The translations under genes and the position numbers were made by a program. DNA of 15,043 nucleotides. Source: an uncultured Blautia sp. Lineage in GTDB: Bacteria > Bacillota > Clostridia > Lachnospirales > Lachnospiraceae. Below, one piece after another: positions 6,184 through 14,113 of this stretch. Position 1 is the first letter of the stretch. Every line of letters begins with the position of its first letter. The stretch covers positions 1-15,043 of the forward strand of contig CAAFRY010000329.1 of NCBI GenBank assembly GCA_900765525.1, written 5' to 3'. Below the pieces are notes generated by a model that worked only from the letters and a program-made list of their open reading frames with translations, did no database searches and had not been told where the DNA came from.

Positions 6184-6795
6184 CTATAATAGGTTGGCCG
6201 CTAAACGTATAAAAACAACCATTGCAAATGCAGCAAGTATTGTTCCAAATATTCTGTTCATCTTTCTTATCTGCAGATTCCTGGTTCTCTCTTTGAAGAA
6301 AGCCGTCATGAAAGACAAAATCCCCCACCAGATGTAGGTGCCTGCAAAAACACCAAGGACAAGCAGACTTCCTTCTTTTATACTCAAATTGTCCGATATT
6401 CCAAACCAGGAAAATGCAAATAAAAATGTAAGGACTGCCGCAGGATTAGTAATTCCTACTGCAAATGCTGAAAAAAACATGGAGAAGCCTGAATTTTCCT
6501 TATCGGATACCTTTTTCTCCTCTTTAAAAAACAGACGGATTCCCAGGGCAAGAATCAGGCAGCCTCCGGTAAAACTAATCAGATTTTCATATGTTGATAA
6601 AAAATCAGAAATCCTGGTTAAGCCAAAGGCGCCTATACAGGCATAGAAGCAGTCTGCTGCTGAGGAACCAAGCCCGGTTATAAGTCCTGCACCAATATCT
6701 TTCTTTAATGTCCTGTGGACAGTCAGCGCCCCCACAGCCCCTGCCGGGATGCCAAACAAAAGACCGATAAGTATTCCCTGTCCAAAAAATGTCAT
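6184..6795 (-). CDS. LysE/RhtB family amino acid exporter
   Basis: This 203-residue integral membrane protein has about six hydrophobic segments. The N-terminal motif GIPAGAVGALTVHRTLKKD resembles the LysE-family opening (usually PGP, here PAG), followed by GAGLITGLGSSAADCFYA, with the conserved Gly pattern and Asp. A second conserved block, VGITNPAAVLTFLFAFSWFG, matches the family NP motif in the fourth segment. Members export lysine, threonine, homoserine, cysteine or O-acetylserine out of the cytoplasm. AGAGG precedes the ATG at 6795. It stands between the DUF3737 gene (35 bp) and the MalY-like lyase (28 bp), which suits a role in moving an amino acid or lyase-related compound. Substrate cannot be told from sequence. 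Confidence 0.88.
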   Translation of the reverse strand: MTFFGQGILIGLLFGIPAGAVGALTVHRTLKKDIGAGLITGLGSSAADCFYACIGAFGLTRISDFLSTYENLISFTGGCLILALGIRLFFKEEKKVSDKENSGFSMFFSAFAVGITNPAAVLTFLFAFSWFGISDNLSIKEGSLLVLGVFAGTYIWWGILSFMTAFFKERTRNLQIRKMNRIFGTILAAFAMVVFIRLAANLL

Positions 6796-6830
6796 TCTCT
6801 TACCTCTTTAGCTATCTCGAAGCCTTTTTT

Positions 6831-7712
6831 CTATGCACAGAACCGCTCTGCTTTACTTACAATCTGCGGACATACAATTTCTGTTTTTTCCGGATTAACC
6901 TTTTCTTTTTCCATAATCAGCTCACCGATTTCATCGGCTCTGATAATACCGCCTGTGGGATTCATGACGCTGTCAATCTTTCCATGAATCTCTGCGTCTA
7001 CCGTGGAATACTCAAAGGCAAGAGTTGTATTCAACAGGCGGCAGTTCTTCATGGTCAGGTTCTCAATGTAACACATGCCCTGCAGACTCTCAATAGTGCA
7101 GTTAATCAATGTCAGATTTTTTGCATTCCAGCCAAGGTATTCGCCGGAGATAAAGGAATCATATACCGTCACATTCTCACTGTTCCAGAAAGCATCTTTG
7201 GAAAGCATTTTTGCATGGTGTATTTCTACATTTTTTGCCCCGTCAAAAGAATAATTCCCCACAAGCTGGAAATCCTTTATCACCATATTCTGGGAATTCA
7301 TGGCAAAATAGTCGCCCTTTGCAGTCACATCTTCCATCCTCACACCATTGCAGTGCCATAATGTCTCGGATGCATTTGGAAAATCCACATGTTCCAACGT
7401 CACTCCCTGGCACCTTCTGAAATTCTTCGGGGCCTCAATCAGGGTATTTCTCACCGTAATATTGTCTGTATACCACACACCTGCACGTCCCATCTCAAAC
7501 CATGTACAGTTTTCTGCCAGGATATTCCGACTGTACCAAAGGGGATACTTCCATTTAAACATACTGCCGTACAGCTCAATATCCTGACTTTCTTTTAAAG
7601 GCGACTCTCCGTCATCAAAAATCGTGTCATAGATTTTCAGATTTTTTCCTTGAAACAGGGCTCTCTCTCCCTTTAAAATCTCCTGTCTGATTTCTCTCAT
7701 TTCTGTTCTCAT
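6831..7712 (-). CDS. DUF3737 family right-handed beta-helix-like protein
   Basis: The protein has 293 residues. The N-terminal block (EILKGERALFQGKNLKIYDT) is typical of DUF3737. The body is a chain of roughly 20- to 22-residue coils with short hydrophobic strands and Asn/Asp/Cys at turns (for example FKWKYPLWYSRNILAENCTW, then ENVTVYDSFISGEYLGWNAK and LTLINCTIESLQG), as in pectin-lyase-like or pentapeptide-like solenoids. No signal peptide is present, so it is cytoplasmic. It has no assigned activity, and I cannot pick out catalytic residues. Start ATG 7712 has AGGAG 10 nt upstream. It lies between a cyclophilin-like lipoprotein and the LysE exporter. Repeated aromatic residues at equivalent coil positions (Trp/Tyr/Phe) suggest a stacked ladder or ligand surface. 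Confidence 0.85.
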   Translation of the reverse strand: MRTEMREIRQEILKGERALFQGKNLKIYDTIFDDGESPLKESQDIELYGSMFKWKYPLWYSRNILAENCTWFEMGRAGVWYTDNITVRNTLIEAPKNFRRCQGVTLEHVDFPNASETLWHCNGVRMEDVTAKGDYFAMNSQNMVIKDFQLVGNYSFDGAKNVEIHHAKMLSKDAFWNSENVTVYDSFISGEYLGWNAKNLTLINCTIESLQGMCYIENLTMKNCRLLNTTLAFEYSTVDAEIHGKIDSVMNPTGGIIRADEIGELIMEKEKVNPEKTEIVCPQIVSKAERFCA

Positions 7713-7752
7713 AAATTAAATTCTCCTAATACAATCTATTTTTCATCACATA

Positions 7753-8355
7753 TTACGGCTGGCTGATTAGAATAATCTTATTTCCCCAGCCCTCCAGTTC
7801 CGGGTTCTCCGCTACTGCTGTCACAAATTCTTCTGTTGCGTCAAAGGTTCCAATCTTTGTATACTCTTCTGAAATCTCTGCATCCTGATAGTACAATACA
7901 ATCCGGTTGGGCTCAAAATAGTAAACCTCTCCTGCCTTTGCCTCTGTCACGGTCTGGGGCTGTGAGGGAATCTCATAACGGTTTGGTATGTCATAATACT
8001 GCAGCACGCTGTAATCTGCATCATCATCACGCTCATAAATCGGAAGTCTCCATTCAGATGTACCTACATATCCGGCAATGGCCCTTGCCGTATCGTTATC
8101 CTCCAGACTCATCAGAAACCCATCCCCATCATCTCCGAAATGCACCTCCAGTTCTGTGACATTTGCGCCTGCCTGGGCTGCCTGATTTTCTTCATCTCCC
8201 CTTTGTGCTGCTGCCGTACCGGAAGATGTATTCCTATCTGCCGGTATATTTCCTGAGTCCGAGGAATTTTCCTGCCCGCAGCCTGCAAGAAGACCTATGG
8301 AAACCATCGTGGCTGCCGTTATTCTTATCATTCTTTCTTTAACTTTATTTTTCAT
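7753..8355 (-). CDS. lipoprotein with cyclophilin-like domain
   Basis: The chosen start is ATG 8355 (AAAGGGTG upstream), giving 200 residues; an ATG at 8397 is less likely. A short basic N-region, a hydrophobic stretch and the lipobox GLLAGC (Cys26) mark a lipoprotein. After a Ser/Asn/Ala/Gln-rich linker, the domain of about 140 residues starts at VTELEVHFGDDGDGFLMSLE and contains NDTARAIAGYVG, AKAGEVYYFEPNRIVLYYQD and EYTKIGTFDATEEFV. The order of elements matches the other lipoprotein of this operon (4342-4962), but sequence identity is low and a longer insertion is present, so the two are distant paralogues rather than a recent duplication. It directly follows the FtsX-type permease by 54 bp, so it might be the extracellular partner of that ABC system. 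Function unknown. Confidence 0.82.
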   Translation of the reverse strand: MKNKVKERMIRITAATMVSIGLLAGCGQENSSDSGNIPADRNTSSGTAAAQRGDEENQAAQAGANVTELEVHFGDDGDGFLMSLEDNDTARAIAGYVGTSEWRLPIYERDDDADYSVLQYYDIPNRYEIPSQPQTVTEAKAGEVYYFEPNRIVLYYQDAEISEEYTKIGTFDATEEFVTAVAENPELEGWGNKIILISQP

Positions 8356-8409
8356 GGTTTTCACCCTTTCTCTGCACTGTTTTCTATGCCTGAGCATCTC
8401 ATTTTTATA

Positions 8410-10788
8410 TCACTCCACTGTCAGCAGGTTCACATCTGTTTTTCGTATTTTTCCTGCCATAAACCATGCCGTTCCGAAAAAAAGCAGTATGACTACAGCA
8501 CCGGGTACAAGAAGATTCCCTATCCCAGGATGAGATGTGAAATTACTGATTCCTGCCAGACCCATTACCGCTGATACAAAAGAATCTGTAAAAACTGCGG
8601 CGCACACTGTTCCTGCCACGGCTCCTACAAAAGCAGTAAGTCCAAACCGGATTGCAAAAGATACCTGCAGCATTCCTGAGGAACACCCAATGGAACGGTA
8701 TATCGCCAAATCTCTCTGCTCTCTATTCAGAATCTTTTTCCCTGCCATCACAGTAACAATGGCAATAAATACTGCAATCATCCCATACATAAATGCCAGC
8801 AGCAGATGCATTGCTGTAATGATTCCAAATAATCCCGGCCATGTATTCTGGTGTACATGGACATCTCCGCCATAAGCTGTCTCCAGAGCACTTGTAATTT
8901 CCTCCTTCTGAGAGGAATCTTCCAGAAAATAATGATGGCACCAAAGCCTAGAATCATCCCGGCCGATGGAAAGATAGCCTTCTCTGCTCATTCCCAGATT
9001 TGCCCCCATATCGTTGGCACAGTGGTAAATGCCGGAAACGGTGTATTCTTTACTTCCCATATCTCCCTGAATTATCACCGTACTCCCCACATCGATACCA
9101 AGATTTTCTGCAGTAACTTCTGTGAGCACCACCTGGTCCGGGTTTATACAAGTCTCTCCTCTGCTGATATGAAAGCGTTCCGGCTCAGTGATAACATTTG
9201 CAGTGTAGTTGGTTCCATTTACAGAAACACTGGGCATAGCCAAATCATAACGGTCTCTAATGCCGCTGTAAGAAAGCACTACATTTTCCATCTCTTCCTC
9301 ACTAAGTTCTCCCATGACCTGCACACCCAAATCCAAATCCGCCGGATTGAATGCGTCCATCATCCCTTGTCCGTCCTCTCCCAGCCAGCTGTTCATACGT
9401 CCTGCAAGGGATGCAAAAAACACAAGGAAACCAGCTACAAGGCAGGTGCTTATATATCTTTTTCTTCCTGATAACAACTGCCGTACCGCCAAATGGAAGA
9501 CAAGACCTTTTTGCTGTATGCCTCCGTACAGGAATGCTGCTTTCTCCTTTCCTTTTCCTCTGTTTTCCCTGCTCTCATAAACTTCTGTATCACGGATGGC
9601 CTCCATAGGTGATATATCCATGATTCGCTGCATTCGAAGTGCCGCATAACCTCCAAGGAGCAGCAGGATTGCCAAAAACACACCCAAACATGGAAGCACA
9701 GGGATTCCGGATGGAATAAGGAGCCCGGTGGTTGTAACTGTCATAGCGGAAACGCCATGGGTAAATGGGATTGCTGCCATGGTTCCCAGAATACTCCCCA
9801 GAAAGACTGCCGCCAGATATTCCGTCTCCTGAACGAAGATAAGTGTTCTCCCAGTCACTCCCAGGGTCTTTAGGATTCCCATGTTTTTCTGTTCCTGCTC
9901 CACGATTCCAGAGATACTATGGCCCAAAACCACCATTGCCACCGCTAATAAAACCAAGGCGAAGGCTGCAAAAATCCCACAGAATGCATTTTGCAGGATT
10001 GTCATAAAGCTACGGATTGTATAGGCACTGTGGATTTCTTCCGTATATTCCAAAAGGGAGGTCCTGCTGTTCAAAATCTGGTTTATCTGGTCAATAGAAG
10101 CTTCTTCGTCTGTTTGGACAAAAACATGCAGCATAGCGCCATTTCTGGCAAGGGCATCCGCCCCTTCCAGTTCCACAGTTTCTGCAATCTGCCCATAGTC
10201 AGTCTCTGAGATGAGGAATCCTTTCATTCCAATCATAGAACTGCCCATGAACGGGTCTTCATAGTATCCGGCCACAGTCAGATTTATGTTCTTTCCTCCT
10301 CTTGCAATGGGAAAAGTAACGGTATCTCCAACCTGCAGATTCATTATGGAGACCATGGAGGGGGAAACATACATCTCTCCTTGGAGGATTTCTTCCGGCG
10401 GCTGGCTGTATCCCTCCATATCATCCGTCAGAAAACGGTATCTGGTTTCTCCCGGCTGCCACAAAATCATCTGTCCTTCACTGTCCGATTCTATGCCATT
10501 TCCCTCATATTCAGAGAAAATAATATCCTGGCTCTGTACCTGCTGAATACTCTCCTGTGCCAATATCTCCTGTATCAAATCTTCTTTGTCCGGCACATCA
10601 GATACCCACGCCGTAAGCTGGCCGAATCCTGCACGCTCCATTTCATCCAGGATATAAGCATTTCCGTTCAGGAAGACAAAAAGTACCGTGAACAGAGAAA
10701 GCACTGTGAAAAACACCAGCAGTCCAATCCCAATGAGACTCCCTTTTTGCTTTTTTATCCCTTGGCCAAAAAGAATTGTCTTCTCCAA
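8410..10788 (-). CDS. ABC transporter permease, FtsX/MacB-type
   Basis: This 792-residue permease has two FtsX-type repeats. A first membrane segment (about 17-42) leads to a large extracytoplasmic domain (about 45-260), then three segments (about 262-390) including the coupling motif EQKNMGILKTLG. A central segment (about 440-460), a second outer domain (about 465-655) and three segments near the end, including EQRDLAIYRSIG, complete the fold. Such type VII (MacB-like) permeases move lipoproteins, peptides or drugs from the outer leaflet, or act as signalling partners of regulators. The start is TTG at 10786-10788, supported by AAAAGGAGG 8 nt upstream. It follows the ATPase by 15 bp; together they form a full transporter. 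The next gene encodes a lipoprotein, a possible accessory. Substrate unknown. Confidence 0.92.
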   Translation of the reverse strand: MEKTILFGQGIKKQKGSLIGIGLLVFFTVLSLFTVLFVFLNGNAYILDEMERAGFGQLTAWVSDVPDKEDLIQEILAQESIQQVQSQDIIFSEYEGNGIESDSEGQMILWQPGETRYRFLTDDMEGYSQPPEEILQGEMYVSPSMVSIMNLQVGDTVTFPIARGGKNINLTVAGYYEDPFMGSSMIGMKGFLISETDYGQIAETVELEGADALARNGAMLHVFVQTDEEASIDQINQILNSRTSLLEYTEEIHSAYTIRSFMTILQNAFCGIFAAFALVLLAVAMVVLGHSISGIVEQEQKNMGILKTLGVTGRTLIFVQETEYLAAVFLGSILGTMAAIPFTHGVSAMTVTTTGLLIPSGIPVLPCLGVFLAILLLLGGYAALRMQRIMDISPMEAIRDTEVYESRENRGKGKEKAAFLYGGIQQKGLVFHLAVRQLLSGRKRYISTCLVAGFLVFFASLAGRMNSWLGEDGQGMMDAFNPADLDLGVQVMGELSEEEMENVVLSYSGIRDRYDLAMPSVSVNGTNYTANVITEPERFHISRGETCINPDQVVLTEVTAENLGIDVGSTVIIQGDMGSKEYTVSGIYHCANDMGANLGMSREGYLSIGRDDSRLWCHHYFLEDSSQKEEITSALETAYGGDVHVHQNTWPGLFGIITAMHLLLAFMYGMIAVFIAIVTVMAGKKILNREQRDLAIYRSIGCSSGMLQVSFAIRFGLTAFVGAVAGTVCAAVFTDSFVSAVMGLAGISNFTSHPGIGNLLVPGAVVILLFFGTAWFMAGKIRKTDVNLLTVE

Positions 10789-10796
10789 GCCTCTCG

Positions 10797-10805
10797 CCTC
10801 CTTTT
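10797..10805 (-). promoter_or_regulatory. ribosome binding site supporting a TTG start of the permease
   Basis: AAAAGGAGG on the minus strand ends 8 nt upstream of the TTG at 10786-10788. It overlaps the ATPase stop codon (10804-10806), so translation of the two is probably coupled. Confidence 0.7.
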
Positions 10806-11562
10806 ACCACTGCAGCCCGGACAGCCAGCCGCTTATCCTGCTTTCTCTGCTTCGCTCCCTGCTTTCACTGTAAGGAGGCAGATTCAGTTCATCCAAAACC
10901 TTGCCGTCTTCCAGATACAGGATACGGTTTCCTCTTGCCGCTGCTCTCATGTCATGGGTCACCATAAGGATACTCTGACCGGAACGGTTTAAGTCTGTCA
11001 GAAGATTCAGTACTTCTGTTGTGTTAGACCGGTTCAGCGCTCCTGTAGGTTCATCGGCAAAGAGAAGACCCGGCTCTCCAACCATAGCTCTTGCAATTGC
11101 CGCCCGCTGTGCTTCTCCCCCTGATACCTGAGAGGGAAACCGGTTCTGTACTTTGTCAATTTTCATCTGTTTTAACAATTTTCCGGCTCTGTCCCGGATT
11201 TCCTCTGTACTCCCTTTTTTCCCCACATATCCTGCCACAGCCACATTTTCAAACAAGGTAAGGTTGCTTACCAGGTTGGTCTGCTGAAACACGAAACCAA
11301 ATTCCTTTGCCCGCAGGGCAGCCATCTGTTTCTCTTTAAAAGAACTGATTTCTTTTTCTTTATAAAAGACTTTTCCCCCGGAAACCGAATCCATGCCGCT
11401 AAGAACATAGAGAAGGGAAGATTTTCCTGCCCCGGAGGCCCCCATGATTACGGTAAAATCCCCTTCATAGATGGAAATATCCACTTGATTCAGCACAGTA
11501 TTTTCCCTGTTTCCCTGCCTAAAAACACGGCTTACCTTTTCACCCTGCAAGATTATATTCAT
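10804..11562 (-). CDS. ABC transporter ATP-binding protein, LolD/MacB-type
   Basis: From the ATG at 11562 the protein has 252 residues. All ATPase motifs are intact: Walker A GASGAGKSS (41-49), Q-loop FVFQQTNL, signature VSGGEAQRAAIARAM (from 146), Walker B LLFADEPTGALN (from 166) and H-loop VTHDMRAA (His203). It hydrolyses ATP to drive the FtsX-type permease encoded 15 bp downstream. The frame also has an ATG at 11580; the later one has the better spacing to AAGGG. The start lies inside the 3' end of the upstream ligase gene (23-nt overlap), so the two are translationally coupled. The C-terminal tail after LDELNLPPYSE is Arg/Ser-rich and unusual. The family is sure, substrate unknown. Confidence 0.93.
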   Translation of the reverse strand: MNIILQGEKVSRVFRQGNRENTVLNQVDISIYEGDFTVIMGASGAGKSSLLYVLSGMDSVSGGKVFYKEKEISSFKEKQMAALRAKEFGFVFQQTNLVSNLTLFENVAVAGYVGKKGSTEEIRDRAGKLLKQMKIDKVQNRFPSQVSGGEAQRAAIARAMVGEPGLLFADEPTGALNRSNTTEVLNLLTDLNRSGQSILMVTHDMRAAARGNRILYLEDGKVLDELNLPPYSESRERSRESRISGWLSGLQW

Positions 11563-12922
11563 GTTCTTTTCCCTTTCCATTTGTAAGGATTAGCGGTTTC
11601 TTCCCGGTCTTGGAATCCGGCAGTATTTCATCCACAAACTTCACATGGAACTGCACATAATCCAAATGTTTTTCTGCCAGAATACAGCCCATCTGATGCA
11701 GCATTTCGGAACGGATAATACTCTCAGAGGCTTCCCCTGTAATCTCTGCATACATCTCAAAGGAGTCCTGGGTAATCTGTCGGAATTGATAATCTTTCAG
11801 TCCTTCTATACAAAATCCTTCGATAGCAAGAGGATGCAGGAATTCCCGGCGCCCCGCTTCATCCTCAAACCAGAGAATATCTTCATTTCTTCCCAGAAGT
11901 CCTGCTGCTCTGGTAAAAGGATAAGAATCTGTTTCATCCGCCGCCTTAAGTGTCAAATGGTCTGACAAGCGATAACGAATCAGGGGCTGGGCGAAATTAT
12001 AAAGGGAGGTGAGATACATAACCCCTCTTTCCATCTCAATTACATTTAAATCATCAAAAAGAATCATCCCTTCCTGGGGATTCATCTCCACTCCCAAAGC
12101 AAGAGATTCGCTTGCCCCATAGACATTGACCACTTTTGTATGAAAAATCCCTTCCAGATAATTACGGAGTCCTGCACCTAAAGGTTCTCCGCAGGAAATG
12201 ATTTTCTCTATGTCTGCCTTTACTTCCCCACGTTCCACAAGCTCCGCCATAATCTTAACGGCAGAAGGATACCCGATGATAATATTAGGTCTAAATTCCG
12301 ATAATTTTTCAACCCACTGGTTTAAAGGTGTTTTAATATCTAAATACATTTGTTTTGCTCCCACACCTTCTATACCGTCTCCTACTGCCATTGCTCCGCC
12401 GTATCTTCCGTCAGTAGCAGCTATATACACAATTCTTGGCCGTTTCAGAAGCAGTTTTAAAATCTGCGGCATAGTCATATTCCACAAGGCTGCCCGGATA
12501 ATCCCAGTCAGCATACTGTTCCATGCCTTTTCGTCATACACAAAGTATCCCGGTGTTCCTGTGCTCCCGGAAGAGTGGACAACATGATATTTTCCCTCAT
12601 AGGGTTTCCGGTCGGGAGCTGTCTCTTCATCGAATTTTCTCAATTCCCTTTGTGTTACTTCCGGCAGGGTAATCAGTTCATCAAAATGTGTCAGGAGAAC
12701 CTGTTTGTCTATTGTGGGAAAACAGGATAAGGGCAGAGAGTCAAGCTGATTTTCCCTGATTCCTGCAAGTTCAAATGTCCTGCGATAATATGCCGAATGT
12801 TCCCATGCATAATGCAGAAGCCTTCTGAGTTTCTGATTCTGTAATTCCTTGATTCTTCCAGGGCTGAATTTTGTCTGTTTTCTTAACCGGCTCAATTCCA
12901 GCAGTGTTTTCAGATAATTCAT
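11540..12922 (-). CDS. CapK/PaaK-like adenylate-forming ligase
   Basis: This 460-residue protein is of the phenylacetate-CoA ligase/F390 synthetase/CapK branch of adenylate-forming enzymes. The ATP-binding loop is SSGSTGTPG (117-125), followed by A3-A5-like motifs IIIGYPSAV, ISCGEPLG and VNVYGASESLALG (YGASES 268-273), and LIRYRLSDH with Asp321 that binds the ribose. Members activate a carboxylic acid as the acyl-adenylate, then pass it to CoA or another nucleophile. The start ATG 12922 has AGGAGG 5 nt upstream. It lies 10 bp after the amide hydrolase gene and overlaps the ABC ATPase gene, so it sits between an amidase and an exporter. Inference: it may re-activate the acid that the amidase frees, or activate a product for release. 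The acceptor is unknown; no carrier protein is seen nearby. Confidence 0.85.
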   Translation of the reverse strand: MNYLKTLLELSRLRKQTKFSPGRIKELQNQKLRRLLHYAWEHSAYYRRTFELAGIRENQLDSLPLSCFPTIDKQVLLTHFDELITLPEVTQRELRKFDEETAPDRKPYEGKYHVVHSSGSTGTPGYFVYDEKAWNSMLTGIIRAALWNMTMPQILKLLLKRPRIVYIAATDGRYGGAMAVGDGIEGVGAKQMYLDIKTPLNQWVEKLSEFRPNIIIGYPSAVKIMAELVERGEVKADIEKIISCGEPLGAGLRNYLEGIFHTKVVNVYGASESLALGVEMNPQEGMILFDDLNVIEMERGVMYLTSLYNFAQPLIRYRLSDHLTLKAADETDSYPFTRAAGLLGRNEDILWFEDEAGRREFLHPLAIEGFCIEGLKDYQFRQITQDSFEMYAEITGEASESIIRSEMLHQMGCILAEKHLDYVQFHVKFVDEILPDSKTGKKPLILTNGKGKEHEYNLAG

Positions 12923-12932
12923 GCTTTCCTCC

Positions 12933-14045
12933 TTACTCTACCCTAACGGTATACCCGTTTTCGTAGTTCTCTCTGTGAAAATAAGTCATCTCCTTTGTTT
13001 CCTGATTCATGACAATGCTCCACTCCGTGGAGGAAAACTCATCGCCGAAGTTATCCTTGCTTACACTGTCCAATGCGTCTCGAACCTCTGCTTCTGTCAT
13101 ACTTTCCTGTTCAGCAAGTGTCTGCTGCAAAATCTCATATCTCTCATGAGACTGGGAGGTTCCGATACCGTATTTTTCTCCTTCTGTCAGATAAAAGTTT
13201 GTTACTGCCTGTGTCTCAGTAACTTTCATCTCATTATTCACATACTCCACTACTACACTTCTGCCGGAAGCGTCAGACAATGGGAAATGGACCATCATAT
13301 TCATGGAAGCATGCAGGTCATACTGTTCAAGGAGCTCCACTGCCTCATCCACATCTGCCGCCCGGTCAAGAAGCAGCCGCACTGCTGTTGTTGTAGTTAA
13401 ATCTGGTTTCCCTGTATTCTGGTTAATTGTTTCAGAATCCTGAATCATGTTTACAGAGACCGCCAGCCCTTCCTCATTCATACCGTCAAGGGGTGCATAA
13501 AGCCCTACTGCAGCCTGTACACGGTCCGGCAGTTTGGAAATATCTACTCCCCCAGCCTGAATAAAGTCCATATTGACGGTAGAAACAGAAGCATATCCAT
13601 TCTCTGGTTTTGCGCTGATAATCAGGCCATTGCAGGTATCCCAGTCAAAATTCCTGCCGAAAAGATTTCCTCCATCTGCTCCCTGTACAGACAGGGTACT
13701 GCAGCCGAAGGGATTACCGCCGAATAGCAGCCCCGGAAGATTCTCCATAATCTGGCTGCTGACATACGATACAACTCCTTCATCGGAATCTGCACCTCCC
13801 TGCTCCAGAAATCCATCGAAGCCATAATCTCCTTCATAACGTACAATAGAGAGTCCCTCCTCCAGTTCTGTAATATCTTCTGTGGGAGTAACTAAAGTGC
13901 TGTTCAGCTCCTGACTCCGTTTCCTATCTGTTTCACCCTGTGTCCCCCTTTGTTCTTCCCTGCCAGCTCTGGAGCTGCATCCTGTTATCAGAAGCCCTGC
14001 TGCCGTAAGTGCCAGCAGGCTAAGGATGTATGTTCTTTTTTTCAT
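12933..14045 (-). CDS. lipoprotein linear amide C-N hydrolase (Ntn, choloylglycine hydrolase-like)
   Basis: I chose the ATG at 14045 (370 residues) because the lipoprotein signal MKKRTYILSLLALTAAGLL, then ITGC (Cys23), begins there; an upstream ATG at 14135 has no such logic. The enzyme core starts at PFGCSTLSV, with Cys115 as the likely N-terminal-nucleophile, followed by GGNLFGRNFDWDTCNG (Arg131, Asp134), as in choloylglycine hydrolase/penicillin acylase and acyltransferase relatives. These enzymes hydrolyse linear C-N amide bonds such as bile-salt, penicillin V or N-acyl amino acid links. Unlike bile salt hydrolases, whose Cys is residue 2, the Cys follows about 90 residues of propeptide, so self-cleavage at Gly114-Cys115 is expected. 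It lies after the dehydrogenase (68 bp) and 10 bp before the ligase. Bile-salt specificity is not shown. Confidence 0.87.
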   Translation of the reverse strand: MKKRTYILSLLALTAAGLLITGCSSRAGREEQRGTQGETDRKRSQELNSTLVTPTEDITELEEGLSIVRYEGDYGFDGFLEQGGADSDEGVVSYVSSQIMENLPGLLFGGNPFGCSTLSVQGADGGNLFGRNFDWDTCNGLIISAKPENGYASVSTVNMDFIQAGGVDISKLPDRVQAAVGLYAPLDGMNEEGLAVSVNMIQDSETINQNTGKPDLTTTTAVRLLLDRAADVDEAVELLEQYDLHASMNMMVHFPLSDASGRSVVVEYVNNEMKVTETQAVTNFYLTEGEKYGIGTSQSHERYEILQQTLAEQESMTEAEVRDALDSVSKDNFGDEFSSTEWSIVMNQETKEMTYFHRENYENGYTVRVE

Positions 14046-14113
14046 GTTGTCCTGCCCTTTCTTTTGCTGTATGACAGAAGTTATTGCCTGTATTTTCTGC
14101 GAAGCTAACCTTT

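Noticed and set aside
6789-7361. Plus-strand ORF of 190 codons
   Set aside because: Antisense to the well-supported DUF3737 gene; composition rich in His/Cys/Ile and no recognisable motifs.
8851-9471. Plus-strand ORF of 206 codons
   Set aside because: Antisense to the FtsX-type permease, with no ribosome binding site or motif.
12933-14045. Calling the amidase a bile salt hydrolase and the SDR a hydroxysteroid dehydrogenase
   Set aside because: Only the shared Ntn core and generic SDR motifs are visible; specificity residues cannot be judged, and the long propeptide differs from bile salt hydrolases.
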